64,000 nt of DNA from Holtermannia corniformis. Its lineage: Eukaryota; Basidiomycota; Tremellomycetes; Holtermanniales. The notes under the pieces were generated by a model. It had not been told where the DNA came from, did not search any database, and was given only the letters and a program-made list of their open reading frames with translations. This document shows, piece by piece, positions 45,768-56,691 of this stretch (position 1 is its first letter; every line of letters begins with the position of its first letter). The position numbers and the translations under genes are program-made. The stretch spans positions 1 through 64,000 of the forward strand of contig BCIJ01000014.1 of the NCBI GenBank assembly GCA_001599935.1, written 5' to 3'.

Positions 45768-47858
45768 TCACAGCATGTACCGGAACGCAACCTCTGGCGT
45801 AATCGTTTCGCCCCTGTTCTCCATCTCGATCTGGATAGCGTCCCTCTTGCGATTCTCCCGCTTAATCATCAAGGCCAAGAAGGTCGCAACGAGGATGGAA
45901 GAGGCGCACATGGCCTGATCAGGTTAGCAAGGCATACGTAGGGATTCTCGACGACTTACGATGGAGAAGCCGAACCCAATCGTGTAGTAGGGCGCTTGGC
46001 GGCCCAGGTAAGAGTTCGTACCAGCTGCTGTTGCCAGACTGGCGATAGTCATCATGAAAGCCATCGAGACATTGCGCTTGCCGCGGGATTCGGCGTTGTT
46101 GGCTGGGAAGGATGTGAGATCTTGTCTTCTTCACCTTCGCTATGCTTCGGGACGTACAATTCCAAGCGATACAGCCCGCGAACGCTGAATAGATCCCTCC
46201 CTCGATATGGGTTCAGCCCACGCGATACTGTACACGTAGTAGAGGGGACTCACCATCATGACACAGCAGGCAAAGTAGCGCACGCCGGGAAGTCTGTTCT
46301 TGGGTAGCGCGTAAAGCATCACCAAGCCGATGAGAGCGATGGTAAACCCGGTCAGAATCATTGGATGACGCTTGCCGATGCGATCAGAGACGATGGCTGC
46401 GCCGACAGTACCGAGGCAGGCCGTTACATAGCTAAAGAAGAGGTTCAGCACGAAAGCGGCGGATTTCGGAAGAAACTAACATGGGAATCGTCAAAAGCTG
46501 GGCTTGCGCTGCTTTGTAACCGAGTTGTGTGAGAATCGTGGGAAGGGTGTAGGAAAAGCCGAATGCGATGATGTTGACCGAACCGGCGAGCCAAGTGCAG
46601 CAATACACCTTGTAATCTGACGAAAGTAAGCTCATTCGCCCTCGCAAAGCAGTTGCTCACCTTTGACGACGGAGCTCAGATATTCCCACTGGAAGTGGGC
46701 GTGTCCACCGTTGCCCTCTGCGTCGCAGCTGTGCGCAATGACATCCTTTTCCTCGGGTGAAAGGAATTTGCTGCTCTTCGGATCATTTGGCAGGAAGAAG
46801 AAGATGACACTAGATAGCAGGACAGTTGCCATGCCTGAATCGTCAGATCACGCAGCCGGGTGATACGTAATGACATTACCTTCGAGAAGGAAGATCTATT
46901 CAAAGGTCAACTAGGCCTTGTGCCGGATGATACGACGTACCCAGCGCCAACTCTCGAGGCCTCCAACCCCATCCATATAATTGATGCCGTACGCAATCAG
47001 GCCTGAGAACGCGCCCGAAAATACTCCAAGGACATAGAAGGCAGAGATACGAGTTTGGAGCATGTGGCGTGGGTACCAGTTGCCAACGAGGACAAGCGCT
47101 GCTGGAAAGAAGCCGGCTTCGGTCACACCCAGAAAGAACCTGTTTGCGTCAGCTGTCGGACCGCCTACTCGGAGAGACTCACCGAGCAGCCATGGCGCCG
47201 TCAAAGTTGTGCACAATGCCGGAAAGCGTCATGACGACACCCCAAGAGCCACCTACATGCGTCAGAGACGTAAACTGCTTTGCGTGCACGTACAGAGCAA
47301 GGCGATCCACCAAGACGGTTTGACATAACTGAGAACAATATTGGATGGCACTTCGAACAGGCCATAGCTCTGTTTGGTCAGCTCCGCTTGAAACATATCA
47401 CGAGTGGCCTCACGAAGAAGAAGACCTGCAGGTTGTCAGTTCCAGCGCTGGGATCGTTGAAGACTTACAGTCGCAATCAGGTTGTATTGCTCGGTTGTGA
47501 TTTTCAACGACTGCTTGAGGCCTTGTAACCTTAGTGGAAGCTCAAGACGAAGTGTCATACACACCGAAGATGGACGCGTTGGCTAGTGACGATCGGTCGA
47601 GGTACGAGCACAAGTAGCTGGACTGTGTCAGCGCTTGATCCTGGTGCCATGCGCCACGAACAGCAAGCCCAATGGCGGCAATAGGCGGCGGTCAACCTAT
47701 CTCATGTCAGATACAGTCAGTCAGTAGCACCTACATACCTTGCGAAGAGCAACCTTGAGCAAGGCCTCATCAACGGGCACTTGTGTGGGGTCAACCTCTT
47801 GAATTGCTTCGTCTACGCCCATCTCTTTGTCGTCTTGATAAGATGGTGATTTCGACAT
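45768..47858 (-). CDS. MFS permease of the Dal5/allantoate (anion:cation symporter) family
   Basis: About 510 residues from a dozen exons. The N-terminus is cytosolic and acidic (SPSYQDDKEMGVDEAIQEVD). Conserved steps are LKQSLKITTEQYNLIA, FLGVTEAGFFPAALVLVGNW, YPRHMLQTRISAFYVLGVFS, FFFLPNDPKSSKFLSPEE, FGFSYTLPTILTQLGYKAAQ and VSDRIGKRHPMILTGF. These are typical of fungal ACS-family carriers, which import allantoate, dipeptides, carboxylates or vitamins with protons. The C-terminus is charged and ends VAFRYML. It is divergent from an amidase across 258 bp and next to an M20 amidohydrolase, so a nitrogen-containing acid or amide is the likely cargo. The exact substrate is not told by sequence. 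Confidence 0.87.
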
Positions 47859-48116
47859 GTTGCGGCTGAATGCGAGACGTTGAGCAGTAACCTCGAGTAC
47901 ATATACCCCGCATCGGACTGTTGCATGGTGACGTCCGACTTTGCCGCGCGAATACAGAGATATGGCGGGTCATGAGACTCAAGATAGCCGCTCAGCGTCG
48001 GCAAAGTTGCATGCCGAGATCAAGCGGCAAGCGCGATAGCGCGCAACTGATAGATTGCCGCACGAAATGGGTACTGTTGGAGACGCCTCGGCAGCCGCAC
48101 TGCACTACTGACCAAC
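47859..48116. promoter_or_regulatory. divergent permease/amidase promoter with GATA and CCG-N3-CGG sites
   Basis: The region between the two start codons holds three HGATAR sites on the plus strand: AGATAG at 47982-47987, CGATAG at 48034-48039 and TGATAG at 48048-48053. Such sites bind nitrogen-regulatory GATA factors in fungi. CCGCATCGG at 47908-47916 is an inverted CCG/CGG pair with a 3-bp gap, the type of site bound by Zn2Cys6 dimers, and a gene for such a factor lies in the cluster. Confidence 0.6.
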
Positions 48117-50026
48117 ATGACCCAAACTCTCACGACTGCCTGGCAATACGAGGACCCTGTTATCGCTGCTCTGGCACAAAAGTACGCAGCCGAGCGGGAT
48201 GCGCAAATCCCTGCCGAGTTCCGTCTCCCCGCCGAGTTGTATCCGCTTCCACTCAATGTGACGGACTACCCAGCGAAATCGGGACTGCTCAGCAAGCATG
48301 AACTCGCTATCATCTCCCTGGATGCTACAGCCATCCACGAGGCCATTGTTGCACGGCAGTATACTTCAGTCGAGGTGGTCACTGCGTTCCTCAAGTCGGC
48401 GGCGGTCGCCCAACAGACGGTCAACTGTGTCACAGAATTTCTGTACGAGGAAGCTCTTGAGCGCGCGAGGTGGCTGGATGAGCAGCTGGCGGCCACTGGC
48501 GAGCCAGTCGGTCCGCTGCACGGCGTGCCCATCTCCGTCAAGGGTGTGTAATCCTAGTGACCGCGGCGCGTCACTCACTACAAGCAGATATGATCTTCAT
48601 CAAGGGGGTTGGGCAGGCAACAGCGTTTCTCTCACGGGCGGGCAAGAAGCACTTCGGTGAAGATGCGCATATCATCGCTTGCTTGCGTGCGGCCGGTGCA
48701 GGTGTGTGAATCCTACGTACCTGATCATGACTGACGTGACTAGTCTTCTTCGTCAAGACGACGCAGCCACAGTCAATCATGCACCTTGAGACCAACTCTT
48801 ACCTTGGCATCACGACAAACCCTTACAATCGCGCGTTGACCTGCGGAGGGAGTTCCGGAGGAGAAGGCGCTTTGCTCGGTGCTCGAGGTTCACCTTTGGG
48901 AATTGGCACCGACATCGGCGGCTCGATCCGCAATCCTTGCGCAAAGTATGTATCCCGAACCAAATTGGTCACGCTGACCTGGTAGTAACGGTCTCTGGGG
49001 CTTCAAACCATCCAGTCTGCGTTTGCCCAAACGCGGTATCCAGGTGGCCCAGCCTGGGTTCGAGCTCATCCGAGGTGCTGTCGGTCCGATGGCTCACTCG
49101 CTGCGGGATATGGAGCTTTTCATCGAATCGATCATTGCTACCCAGCCGGCCAAGGTTGACCCGGCCGTGGCGGATATGCCTTGGCGACCCGTATCTGATG
49201 CAGGCGTCGGTGCCGGGTTTGATGGTTGGTCCGGTGCTGGCGGCAAGCTCAGAATTGGTGTGATCCGCGAAGACGGGATCGTCCGACCGGTTGCGTCCAT
49301 CCGTCGCGCGATGGGAGAGGTCATCAGCAAGCTGGAGAAGAGTGGCCTCGTCGAGCTTGTCGACGTGACACCGCTCGGAATTGACCGCAGTTGGGACCTC
49401 ATCGTAAGTCGGCGACAGACACCACGTAGCTGACGGTCCACAGAATAAGATGTACTACCCAGATGGTGCCAAGCTTCTCAAAGCGTCGCTTGTCGACGAG
49501 CCCATGCTGCCGCTCACCGAATGGATTGTGAACAACGCACAGGAGGTGTCGGCTTCGGAGTTGTACAACGTAAGAGTCTTGCGTCAGCTTACTGATCAAC
49601 TGACATGTACAGCTTACATACCAACGCGACACCTTCCGCGCCGAAGTCTATGCACACTACAGATCACTGAAGGTTGACGCGGTGCTGTTGCCGAACGGTC
49701 CGGGTCCTGCACCCGTCTGCGGTACTTCGCGGTATTGGAACTACACGGCCTACTTCAACCTTCTTGATTGGCCTGCTACCACCTTTCCAACTGGCTTGCA
49801 AGCTGTAGTCAGCGATGATGAGGACGCCAGCTACGAGCCTCGCAACGCACACGAGGCAGAGATCTACTCAAGCTGTGAGTGCCCTGCGATGTCCGTGCGT
49901 CGGCTGATCCTGTCAGACGACCCCAAGACATTCGTGGACGCACCTCTGTGCTTGCAGCTAGCAACACCGACCTGGCAGGATGAGCGACTCATGGCGGCAT
50001 TGCGAGTTGTAGAGAAGATCATCTAG
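48117..50026 (+). CDS. amidase, amidase-signature family (acetamidase-like)
   Basis: About 545 residues. The catalytic triad of the family is visible: lysine in LHGVPISVK, cis-serine in [17 protein letters not shown] and the nucleophile serine in [15 protein letters not shown]. Other family blocks are [41 protein letters not shown] and [17 protein letters not shown]. Proteins with the [14 protein letters not shown] start are fungal acetamidase-type enzymes that release ammonia from small amides, usually for nitrogen supply. Several introns, including one between VPISVK and DMIFIKG, were read from frame. It shares a promoter with the Dal5-like permease and precedes a Zn2Cys6 gene, so it is probably a cluster enzyme. 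No lesions were seen. Confidence 0.9.
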
Positions 50027-50142
50027 TCGCACATGCATCATACGTAGGGTGCGCTAGCAATGAAGCCGCTAGGCTGTTGCTAGCGGATGTTGTTGTCCTT
50101 GCGGTGCTCCTGAGCTTCGCTTGGGCATACATCCTTCCTTCC

Positions 50143-52338
50143 ATGAGCGACGACGAGCCGGAGGGGTCTTCGCGGCCAAGCAGCAGTCCACAGGCTACGC
50201 CGTCGCAAGCGAAGCCAACTAGATCTCGGACAGGCTGCAGGGCGTGTCGCGTCGTAAGTGCGACGAACTCGATGAAGCCTGTCATTGACATGGTTTGCAA
50301 GTCCAAGAAGAAGGTCATTACGTCTTAAAAAGTTGTTCTTCAGATTCTGACAAACTCAGTGCGATGAGATCCGACCGGCATGCGGTCGTTGTACGGACCG
50401 CCTACTGGACTGCTCATATGACCGCGAGCGAGGAGTTCGGTATCGCAACAATTCACGCCGCCCAGTTCTGCTGTTAGCATCATTGAGAGAACATCCGATA
50501 TCCGGAGATCATTCAGAGAGTCAGGCGACGGATGTTGCGGTGAACGATACGGCGGTCGAGCAGGTGTAAGTGCCTCATATGACCAGCACCAAGCTCATCC
50601 AGTGCAGGTCCGCGCCGAACCTCAGTCCGGTGAATGCACAGCACCAGAGTCAATCAAGAGGCTTTCCAGCGACCGATGGAACTACGAATAGCCTTCGGAT
50701 TGAGTCGCCCGTTTTTTCATCGTCAGTTTGACCGTAGTCATTGACGATCTTGCTGACTTGCATGCGTAGCCCTATGGGAAGCGCGCATCATCTATCTCCT
50801 TCAGGGATGGTCAATAGACTAGATCCTGATCATATCATCTCAAGCCTGTAAGTGCCTGAGTAGGTTGCTATCAAGCTGAACGGTCTTTAAAGCCAGCCCA
50901 TCGAACGCGCACTAGCACTTGCTCAGGTCGCTGAGCCCTCATCGAGACCTCTAGTTATCTCGCCAACATTCAGTTGGGCTCCATCTCCTGGCACGACTGG
51001 CTATCCATCGCTCCAAGAGATGGTGCCGGCCACTGTACTCGCAACGCTACCTCCTTCAGATCGCGAGTTGATCGATTACTGCTTGAATATTGGAGCCTCG
51101 GTCAGCGTAGCGTGCGAATCACCAAGCAACATGTTCAGGCAACATTTTCTACCCGTGGCACTGGCTATGGCGCTCGCCGGACACAACGCAGACAATCCGG
51201 CTTACCACGCGCTACTAGCCTGTTCGTCCACACATCGCGCGAATCTGCTCAGCATGGATTCCTCGGCCGACACACGGGAGCTCAGAAAGCATGCCAAGAA
51301 CAGCAGGGCTTTGGCGTACAAGGCGCTTGTAGCTGGGCTACCAGACTTGCCAAACGCTTCGTTGCAACAGCGAGAGTGTGTCATCGGCGGTCTCAGCCTT
51401 GTATGTTGTTAAGTGCACTCGGAATGGCGACTGACAATCAGCTAATTTTCCTCGCCGTAATCGACGGGCATCCACACCTACTGCCCCCGATTCTCGCACG
51501 TCTCTTCGCCATCATGTCTGCAGCAGGTCAGATCGAATACTCGGAGAGGGAGATATTCTTCCTCTGCGTCTGCTCAATGTGGCAGACGTGGCTCGATGTC
51601 AGCCGCTTGGCACAAGAACTACCCCCGACTCGCCCCTTGTGGGATTTGGTCCCTCCAAGCCGCCGCACGAACGGCGACGACCTCACTTCGGTCTTCGCAG
51701 TCCCCGTCGAGGTCTGCGAGCAGTGGAACGCAACTCTAGACTTGGTTCGTCGTTATGAGACTGCTGTCAAGGAGAAGGATCTAGCGGGTGACATCGAGGT
51801 CAAGCTAGAGGCTGAAGACGCTATTGCCCTGCTGGAGAACGAGCTCAAGCACGACGTAGCGGACCGCGATTCGTCTGTGTCAACCCCGGTCGACACTCGC
51901 ATTATGAATGGCCGCATTGTAAGTCAACGCGTGTGTTTGGATTAAGCTGATTACTGTTTAGATGCATCATGCATCACTTCGCGTGCTGCTGTTACGTGAA
52001 GTGCTGGGCATGCCCCTGGAGGACCATCGGGTTCAGGTGAGTTTCATTTATCGGACGATCTGCGGCTCACACCTCAGGCATGCGTCCAGGAAGGCCTCAA
52101 TGTACTTGCGGCCGTCCACTGGGGTTCCGAGACCGGACTGCTGATCCCTATCATGACACTGGCACTCTCTTCGGTCGCACATGACCGAGCAGTATACGAG
52201 GCCTTTGTCAAGCGCCTCTGCTGGAAGGGAAGCCCCGGTCCGCATGCCGTGGCGGCAATTCTCAAGATCATCAAGGACGATCCATCGGTCAGCTGGCGCA
52301 CAGCATTGGTCAGGCGCGGTGCGCCAATCCTGGTCTAG
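50143..52338 (+). CDS. Zn2Cys6 transcription factor with fungal-specific regulatory domain
   Basis: About 575 residues. The zinc cluster is RTGCRACRV, then SKKK, then CDEIRPACGRCTDRLLDCSY. Put together the spacing is C-x2-C-x6-C-x6-C-x2-C-x6-C, a perfect GAL4-type finger. The piece SKKK is carried by a 12-nt microexon (50302-50313). A Ser-rich linker follows. The C-terminal half (from about 51000) has ELIDYCLNIGASVSVAC, HFLPVALAMALAGHNADNPA and GHPHLLPPILARLFAIM, as in the PF11951 fungal-specific factor domain. It lies between the amidase and the M20 hydrolase on the same strand and is probably the local activator of the cluster. That role is inferred. Confidence 0.85.
50302..50313 (+). other. 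12-nt microexon inside the zinc cluster of the regulator
   Basis: TCCAAGAAGAAG lies between introns 50254-50301 and 50314-50359, both about 47 nt and phase 0. It encodes SKKK, the basic residues between the second and third zinc-binding cysteines. Only with this exon are there exactly six residues between those cysteines. Confidence 0.8.
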
Positions 52339-52470
52339 CTATCAGCGAGTATAATCACGTGCACGCGACCGAGGCAATTCCGAGTGCAGGCGCCGGTTAG
52401 CCGACCAGGAACGCGATGCCGGGCACCGCACGACAACCCGGTAGTTATATGAGCTTTCTTCGGCGCGAAC

Positions 52471-54111
52471 ATGCGAAGCAACTCGATCCTCAGAATGATT
52501 GCAAAGGTCGCCCAGGTCTACGAAGCCGGCAGCTTGCGTGTCAACGGCAAGCGTCTCAACGAAACCCTGCATGAGACTTGCAAGTTTGGCGCCGCGCACC
52601 CGTGGGGATCGTGAGTCGATGCAGAGACACGAAGTCGGTGCTAATGTAGTCAGTGCCCCTACTGAGACGGGGATGTGCCGGCTGGCACTGTCAGACGAAG
52701 ACCGCCAAGTCCGTGATTGGTTCTGCACCGAGTTGAAAGCACTTGGTTGCGAGGTGCGGATTGATCAGATGGGCAATCTGTTCGGCATCCGCCCCGGTCG
52801 CAAGGAGGGTCCTCCCACCGCAATGGGCTCACACCTTGACACCCAACCCACTGGTGAGGAGAGCATCGCGTCGACGTGCTGGATTTGACGCATCAGGTGG
52901 ACGATATGATGGCATCCTCGGCGTCATGGCCGCACTCGAGGTACTACGCACCCTTGATGATAAGAATGTACAAACCGAATATCCGGTAGCAGCGATCAGC
53001 TGGACAAAGTGAGTGCAGTGCTGATTCTTCGATCTCCGCTGACGACTTCCGCTAGTGAAGAGGGCGGTGAGCACTGAAGCCTCCTCATGAGCGTCGACTA
53101 AACTTTGCCAGCTCGCTTCCCAAAGTCGATGCACGGTTCCGCGGTGTGGGCTGAACGTCTTGAGCTCGATGACGCTTGGAACCTGAGCGATGTGAACAAC
53201 ACCAACATTACTGCGAAGGCAGAGCTTGAGCGGATAGGCTACGTCGGTGCAACGCCTAGCAGCTATCAAGCCAACCCGCTTGCTGCACACTTTGAGCTTC
53301 ACATTGGTAAGTGGTGATCGCAAGCGTTTTGTGGCCTGCTCATAGTTGGCAGAGCAAGGGCCCATCCTCGAAGAAGAGGAGAAGAAAATCGGCGTCGTCC
53401 TTGGCGGCCAAGGCTACCGTTGGTTCGACATCACCGTGACTGGCCGCGACAGCCACGCTGGAACCACCCCGCTCGCGTCACGATCCGACGCCATGCTGTG
53501 TGCCGCTCGATTGATTAGCATGGCCAATGACGTCGCTCGCAAGCACAACGGGTTGACGACAACCGGCATCATCTCGTTGCAGCCAGGCAGTATTAACACC
53601 ATCGCAAAATCGGTCACATTCTCGCTTGATATCCGTCACCTCGATGATGCTGCGCTGGACACGATCGAGAGTGAAATCCGTGAGCAGGGCGATGCGCTGG
53701 CGGCTGCCAAGACTTCGCGCGGCTGCAAGATTACATGGACCGATCTGTTCAAAGCACCGGTCGAGCGATTCTCTCCAGAGTGCATCAACGTGATCCGTCA
53801 AGCGGGCATTGCTAGCGTCGGTGAGGATTTCGTACGCGACATCTACAGTGGGGCCGGACATGACAGGTGAGAGCTAGAGTTTGAGACTGAACGTGTCTTA
53901 TCAGTGCAGCTGCAACACCTCGCGTCGATGCCCGACCGGTATGATCTTCATACCATGTAAGGATGGAGTCTCGCACAACCCGGAAGAGTACTCGACAGCG
54001 GAAGATTGGTAAGTCATCAGCTGTCTGTCAAGTACTGACAAGCGTAGCACATTGGGAGCCCAGGTGTTGCTCGATGCCGTACTCACGCACGATAGTCAGC
54101 GTCGCGAGTGA
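52471..54111 (+). CDS. M20-family amidohydrolase (N-carbamoyl-amino-acid hydrolase / allantoate amidohydrolase type)
   Basis: About 455 residues. Metal-site motifs are AMGSHLDTQPTGGRYDGILG (His and Asp), AISWTNEEGARFPKSMHGS (Glu pair) and the dimer-domain FDITVTGRDSHAGTTPLASR. EQGPILEEEEKKIGVVLGGQ and YSGAGHDSAAT complete the family pattern; the last histidine is the terminal metal ligand. The family cuts the C-N bond of N-carbamoyl amino acids, allantoate or ureidoglycolate and releases ammonia. The glutamate pair is coded by an 11-nt microexon (53056-53066). The start at 52471 opens MRSNSILRMIAKV. Its neighbours (permease, amidase, regulator) point to scavenging of a ureido- or amide-type nitrogen source; the true substrate is open. 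Confidence 0.9.
53056..53066 (+). other. 11-nt microexon carrying the catalytic Glu-Glu of the M20 hydrolase
   Basis: TGAAGAGGGCG is flanked by a 46-nt intron ending CCGCTAG and a 46-nt intron starting GTGAGC. With phase-2 and phase-1 borders it supplies the EEG of TNEEGARF, which holds a metal ligand and the general base of M20 enzymes. Skipping it would shift the frame. Confidence 0.8.
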
Positions 54112-54386
54112 TTCTGCCTGTACGATTTGTATCCGATGTAGCTATCAACGTCTTTGCTGTACGTTCATGCTCATACATTTCCGCGCTTCGGTATCCCTTC
54201 TGTACAAGTACGACAACGTCGCTTATGTTGAATCGACGCTTACGTGGCGCGGCGGGCACTGCAGCGTCCACATGCAGTTTCAACTCTCAGAGCTGAACCA
54301 TCGCCTGCTCCGTTTACGCATCCGTGATCGTCGGCGCATCGGCTGGGTCCACCGCGCGCTACAAGTCTAGTCAATCAAGGCGCCAC

Positions 54387-54786
54387 CTACCCGCAGTTGA
54401 GACCAGGCATGATTGTCGTCTCCGTATCGATCGGTACGATCCCGCCTTGTCGAACTTTGATGTGTGCGAGTACGCGGCTGTCGGTCGATAGGTCCGCATG
54501 AGCATCAACGGTTTCCAAGGCATTGGGGTATGAGCGTACCATCTGTGGCAGCATACCCCACCACCCTTCGCGACGTCAAGCACATTAGCGCCGCATCGTC
54601 GGGCCAAAGCTCAGCCGAGCGCCTATGTAGCTGGCTCCCAGACTCTTGAAAGCCGATAAACGAATCGTCGGCTCTCATCCTTGACATGGACGCTTGCGCT
54701 GCCGAGCTCTTTGGCCAGACTCGAAAGCGAGCAGCGGCGTCTAGTTGTCGCCAACCCACGTGTCGACTCAGTCTTTGCTGATGCAT
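54387..54786 (-). pseudogene. relic of a PLP-dependent ammonia-lyase (diaminopropionate ammonia-lyase type)
   Basis: Three short segments in different frames resemble this enzyme. SLAKELGSASVHVKDESRRF is the N-terminal block. AFKSLGASYIG-like sequence (FKSLGASYIGARLS here) contains the PLP lysine. GMLPQMVRSYPNALETVD with ETTIMPGLNCG is near the C-terminus. In 400 bp they stand for a protein that normally has about 400 residues, so most of the middle is gone, and frames and stops interrupt the rest. Such enzymes deaminate 2,3-diaminopropionate or similar amino acids. It sits inside the nitrogen cluster between the M20 hydrolase and pirin. Family assignment rests on a few motifs. Confidence 0.6.
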
Positions 54787-54798
54787 GCATACATGGCG

Positions 54799-56314
54799 CT
54801 AGAGCGCCCTTGCAATCTCACTACGCCACCCGCGAGCGTTTTCGAACCCGTTTTGAGCACTACGGAAATCGTTGAGCGCTTGCACGACTTCTTCTTTGCT
54901 CGTGACGACAAAGGGGCCGTACTGCGCGCAGAGTCAGCGACAGGCTGATATGAACATGGTGCGTTTTCAAGAGGTATCGTGGTACGGCGCGCCAGCCTTT
55001 GCGACAAGCCCTTGGCACGCTGTCGATGCGATGGACGAGATTGGGGAGGAAACGGTACGCACCTGCACGACGGGCTGGTCCAACGGCATACCCGCAATCA
55101 GCACTGCACGGGCCTCGGCCTGGCCCCGATTCGAGACTTGGACCCCTGCCTGGCCGGGTTCAGACGACAGCACTAGCGTGTGGTATTGCTCGTTTGCGTC
55201 CTTGGCATCGCCGATGGTGACGGCGCCGTTGATAACTGAGTGCGAGTGATGTCAGTTTGTACCGACCGGCGGCAAGGGAACACACTGTACAAGAACGCAG
55301 TCCAGCCTTCTGGTAGTGGTTGGAACACGGTCGTGTTGGGTCGTAGCTTGAGGTCGAGATACCAGCATGGGCTCAGCGGCCTCACAGGTCCCTATCGTCC
55401 ATTTGTCAGCGTGCGCGCGATTGTCGGCCACCGCGCACGCACAGACTCGCCATGCGATTCCCCACTAATGATGGTGATATCCACTCCTGGGCTCGGAGAT
55501 ACCGTCTTGAGCCTGTTGAACCGCTCCAGCCTGACCCAGACGAATAAGACGGACGCACTCTTGGCCCGACATTTCCTGATAACTCGCCCCGACAGTCTTT
55601 TGAGCTCTGGGGAGATCGATCCAGAGTTGCATGCCTTCAGGGTTGACGCCGTTTGGTTCAAAGACTGGCATCTGATGGGTGGTGAGTTGCTATCGGAGTG
55701 GCTTTGCATGGGGTGGGACTGACTTCTGCGTGTACGACGCCTAGTGTGGTCAGTGGTATTATGCAAGGGTGGGGAGCCAACTCACCTTTACCCGCTGTCA
55801 TCCATTGGAGATCACCGGGTCCAAGCCTGTGCCGTTCACATCAGCCACAGCTTTCACCAGCGTGAGCCAAGAGGCCGTACAGTCCGCGATTGCCTTCACA
55901 GTCTTCATGCTGCATCTTGCTGTGCGGTGTCAGTCCTGCCAAGTTCACTCAAGATACCGAACGGGAGCTTACCCTTTGAGCATGTATGTGACGGTCGTCA
56001 TTCCGCGATCTGGCCAAGCCGTATCAGCACGAGAACCAGTGTGTGGATCGCCGAGTCGGGGGTCCTTTGATCAAGCCACTCACGCGGGTGGTCTGCAAAC
56101 CCGGATCCAGGTGAGAGATTAAAGTGGTCGAGCCTATCGCCTCGATCAGCTTTACAAAGACGCGCAAACGATCCTCCTATACAGCGTACATGAGAAAGGG
56201 GGACAGGTTGCGCAACGCCGTTGACCCGATACTCCTCCTGACGCGCGCACCGACGCCTTCAGCCTGTTCGATCGCCAGGACGGATTTCAGCACGGTGCGT
56301 GACGTCTGTGCCAT
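54799..56314 (-). CDS. pirin (iron-binding bicupin)
   Basis: About 330 residues in many small exons. The start reads MAQTSRTVLKSVLAIEQAEG, then VGARVRRSIGSTALRNLSPF. The metal site is DHPHRGMTTVTYMLKG with QHED and LGPGDLQWMTAGKG then VVHAE, giving the three His and one Glu of pirins. MQLWIDLPRAQKTVGASYQE, WYLDLKLRPNTTVFQPLPEG and YGPFVVTSKEEVVQALNDFR follow as in human and bacterial pirin. One exon (55900-55919) has only 20 nt. Pirins are nuclear or cytosolic; some act as quercetin dioxygenases or as transcription cofactors. Its stop is 12 bp from the ammonia-lyase relic, at the right edge of the nitrogen cluster. Whether it belongs to that pathway is unknown. Confidence 0.88.
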
Positions 56315-56691
56315 GGTGCTGATGGTAGTGGCTGTTAGTGGTTGTCTGTCAGCGGTCCCAGTTGTGTGCGGTCAGTAGCTTGGAGTCAATGTCAGTAGTC
56401 GGTCGTCGGTGAGAGTGTTTTGTCAGCCGCGTGCTAGCCGAGCCGATCACCGTTCTCACGCTTTCGACCGAAATTCATGTGATCGTGGGGCTCCTCTCAA
56501 CCCCTCGTCAATTCTCGCTGCGGCGATACTCGGCGTTATTTCGATCAAGGGGTTTAGTCGGCTCAGTCTTGCTTGGTGCCGTTCGTAACGGTCCATCGTG
56601 AGCTCGAGATTGCTGTCCAGCTCGGTCACGCAGCGACAGTCATCCTAGACTGGTGGTATCGCAGCACCAGAGTCACCGCGACAACATCAGC
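56315..56691. promoter_or_regulatory. divergent intergenic region, pirin (-) and CK2 alpha (+)
   Basis: 377 bp between two start codons. Both promoters must lie here. No TATA box or repeat was identified. Confidence 0.4.
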
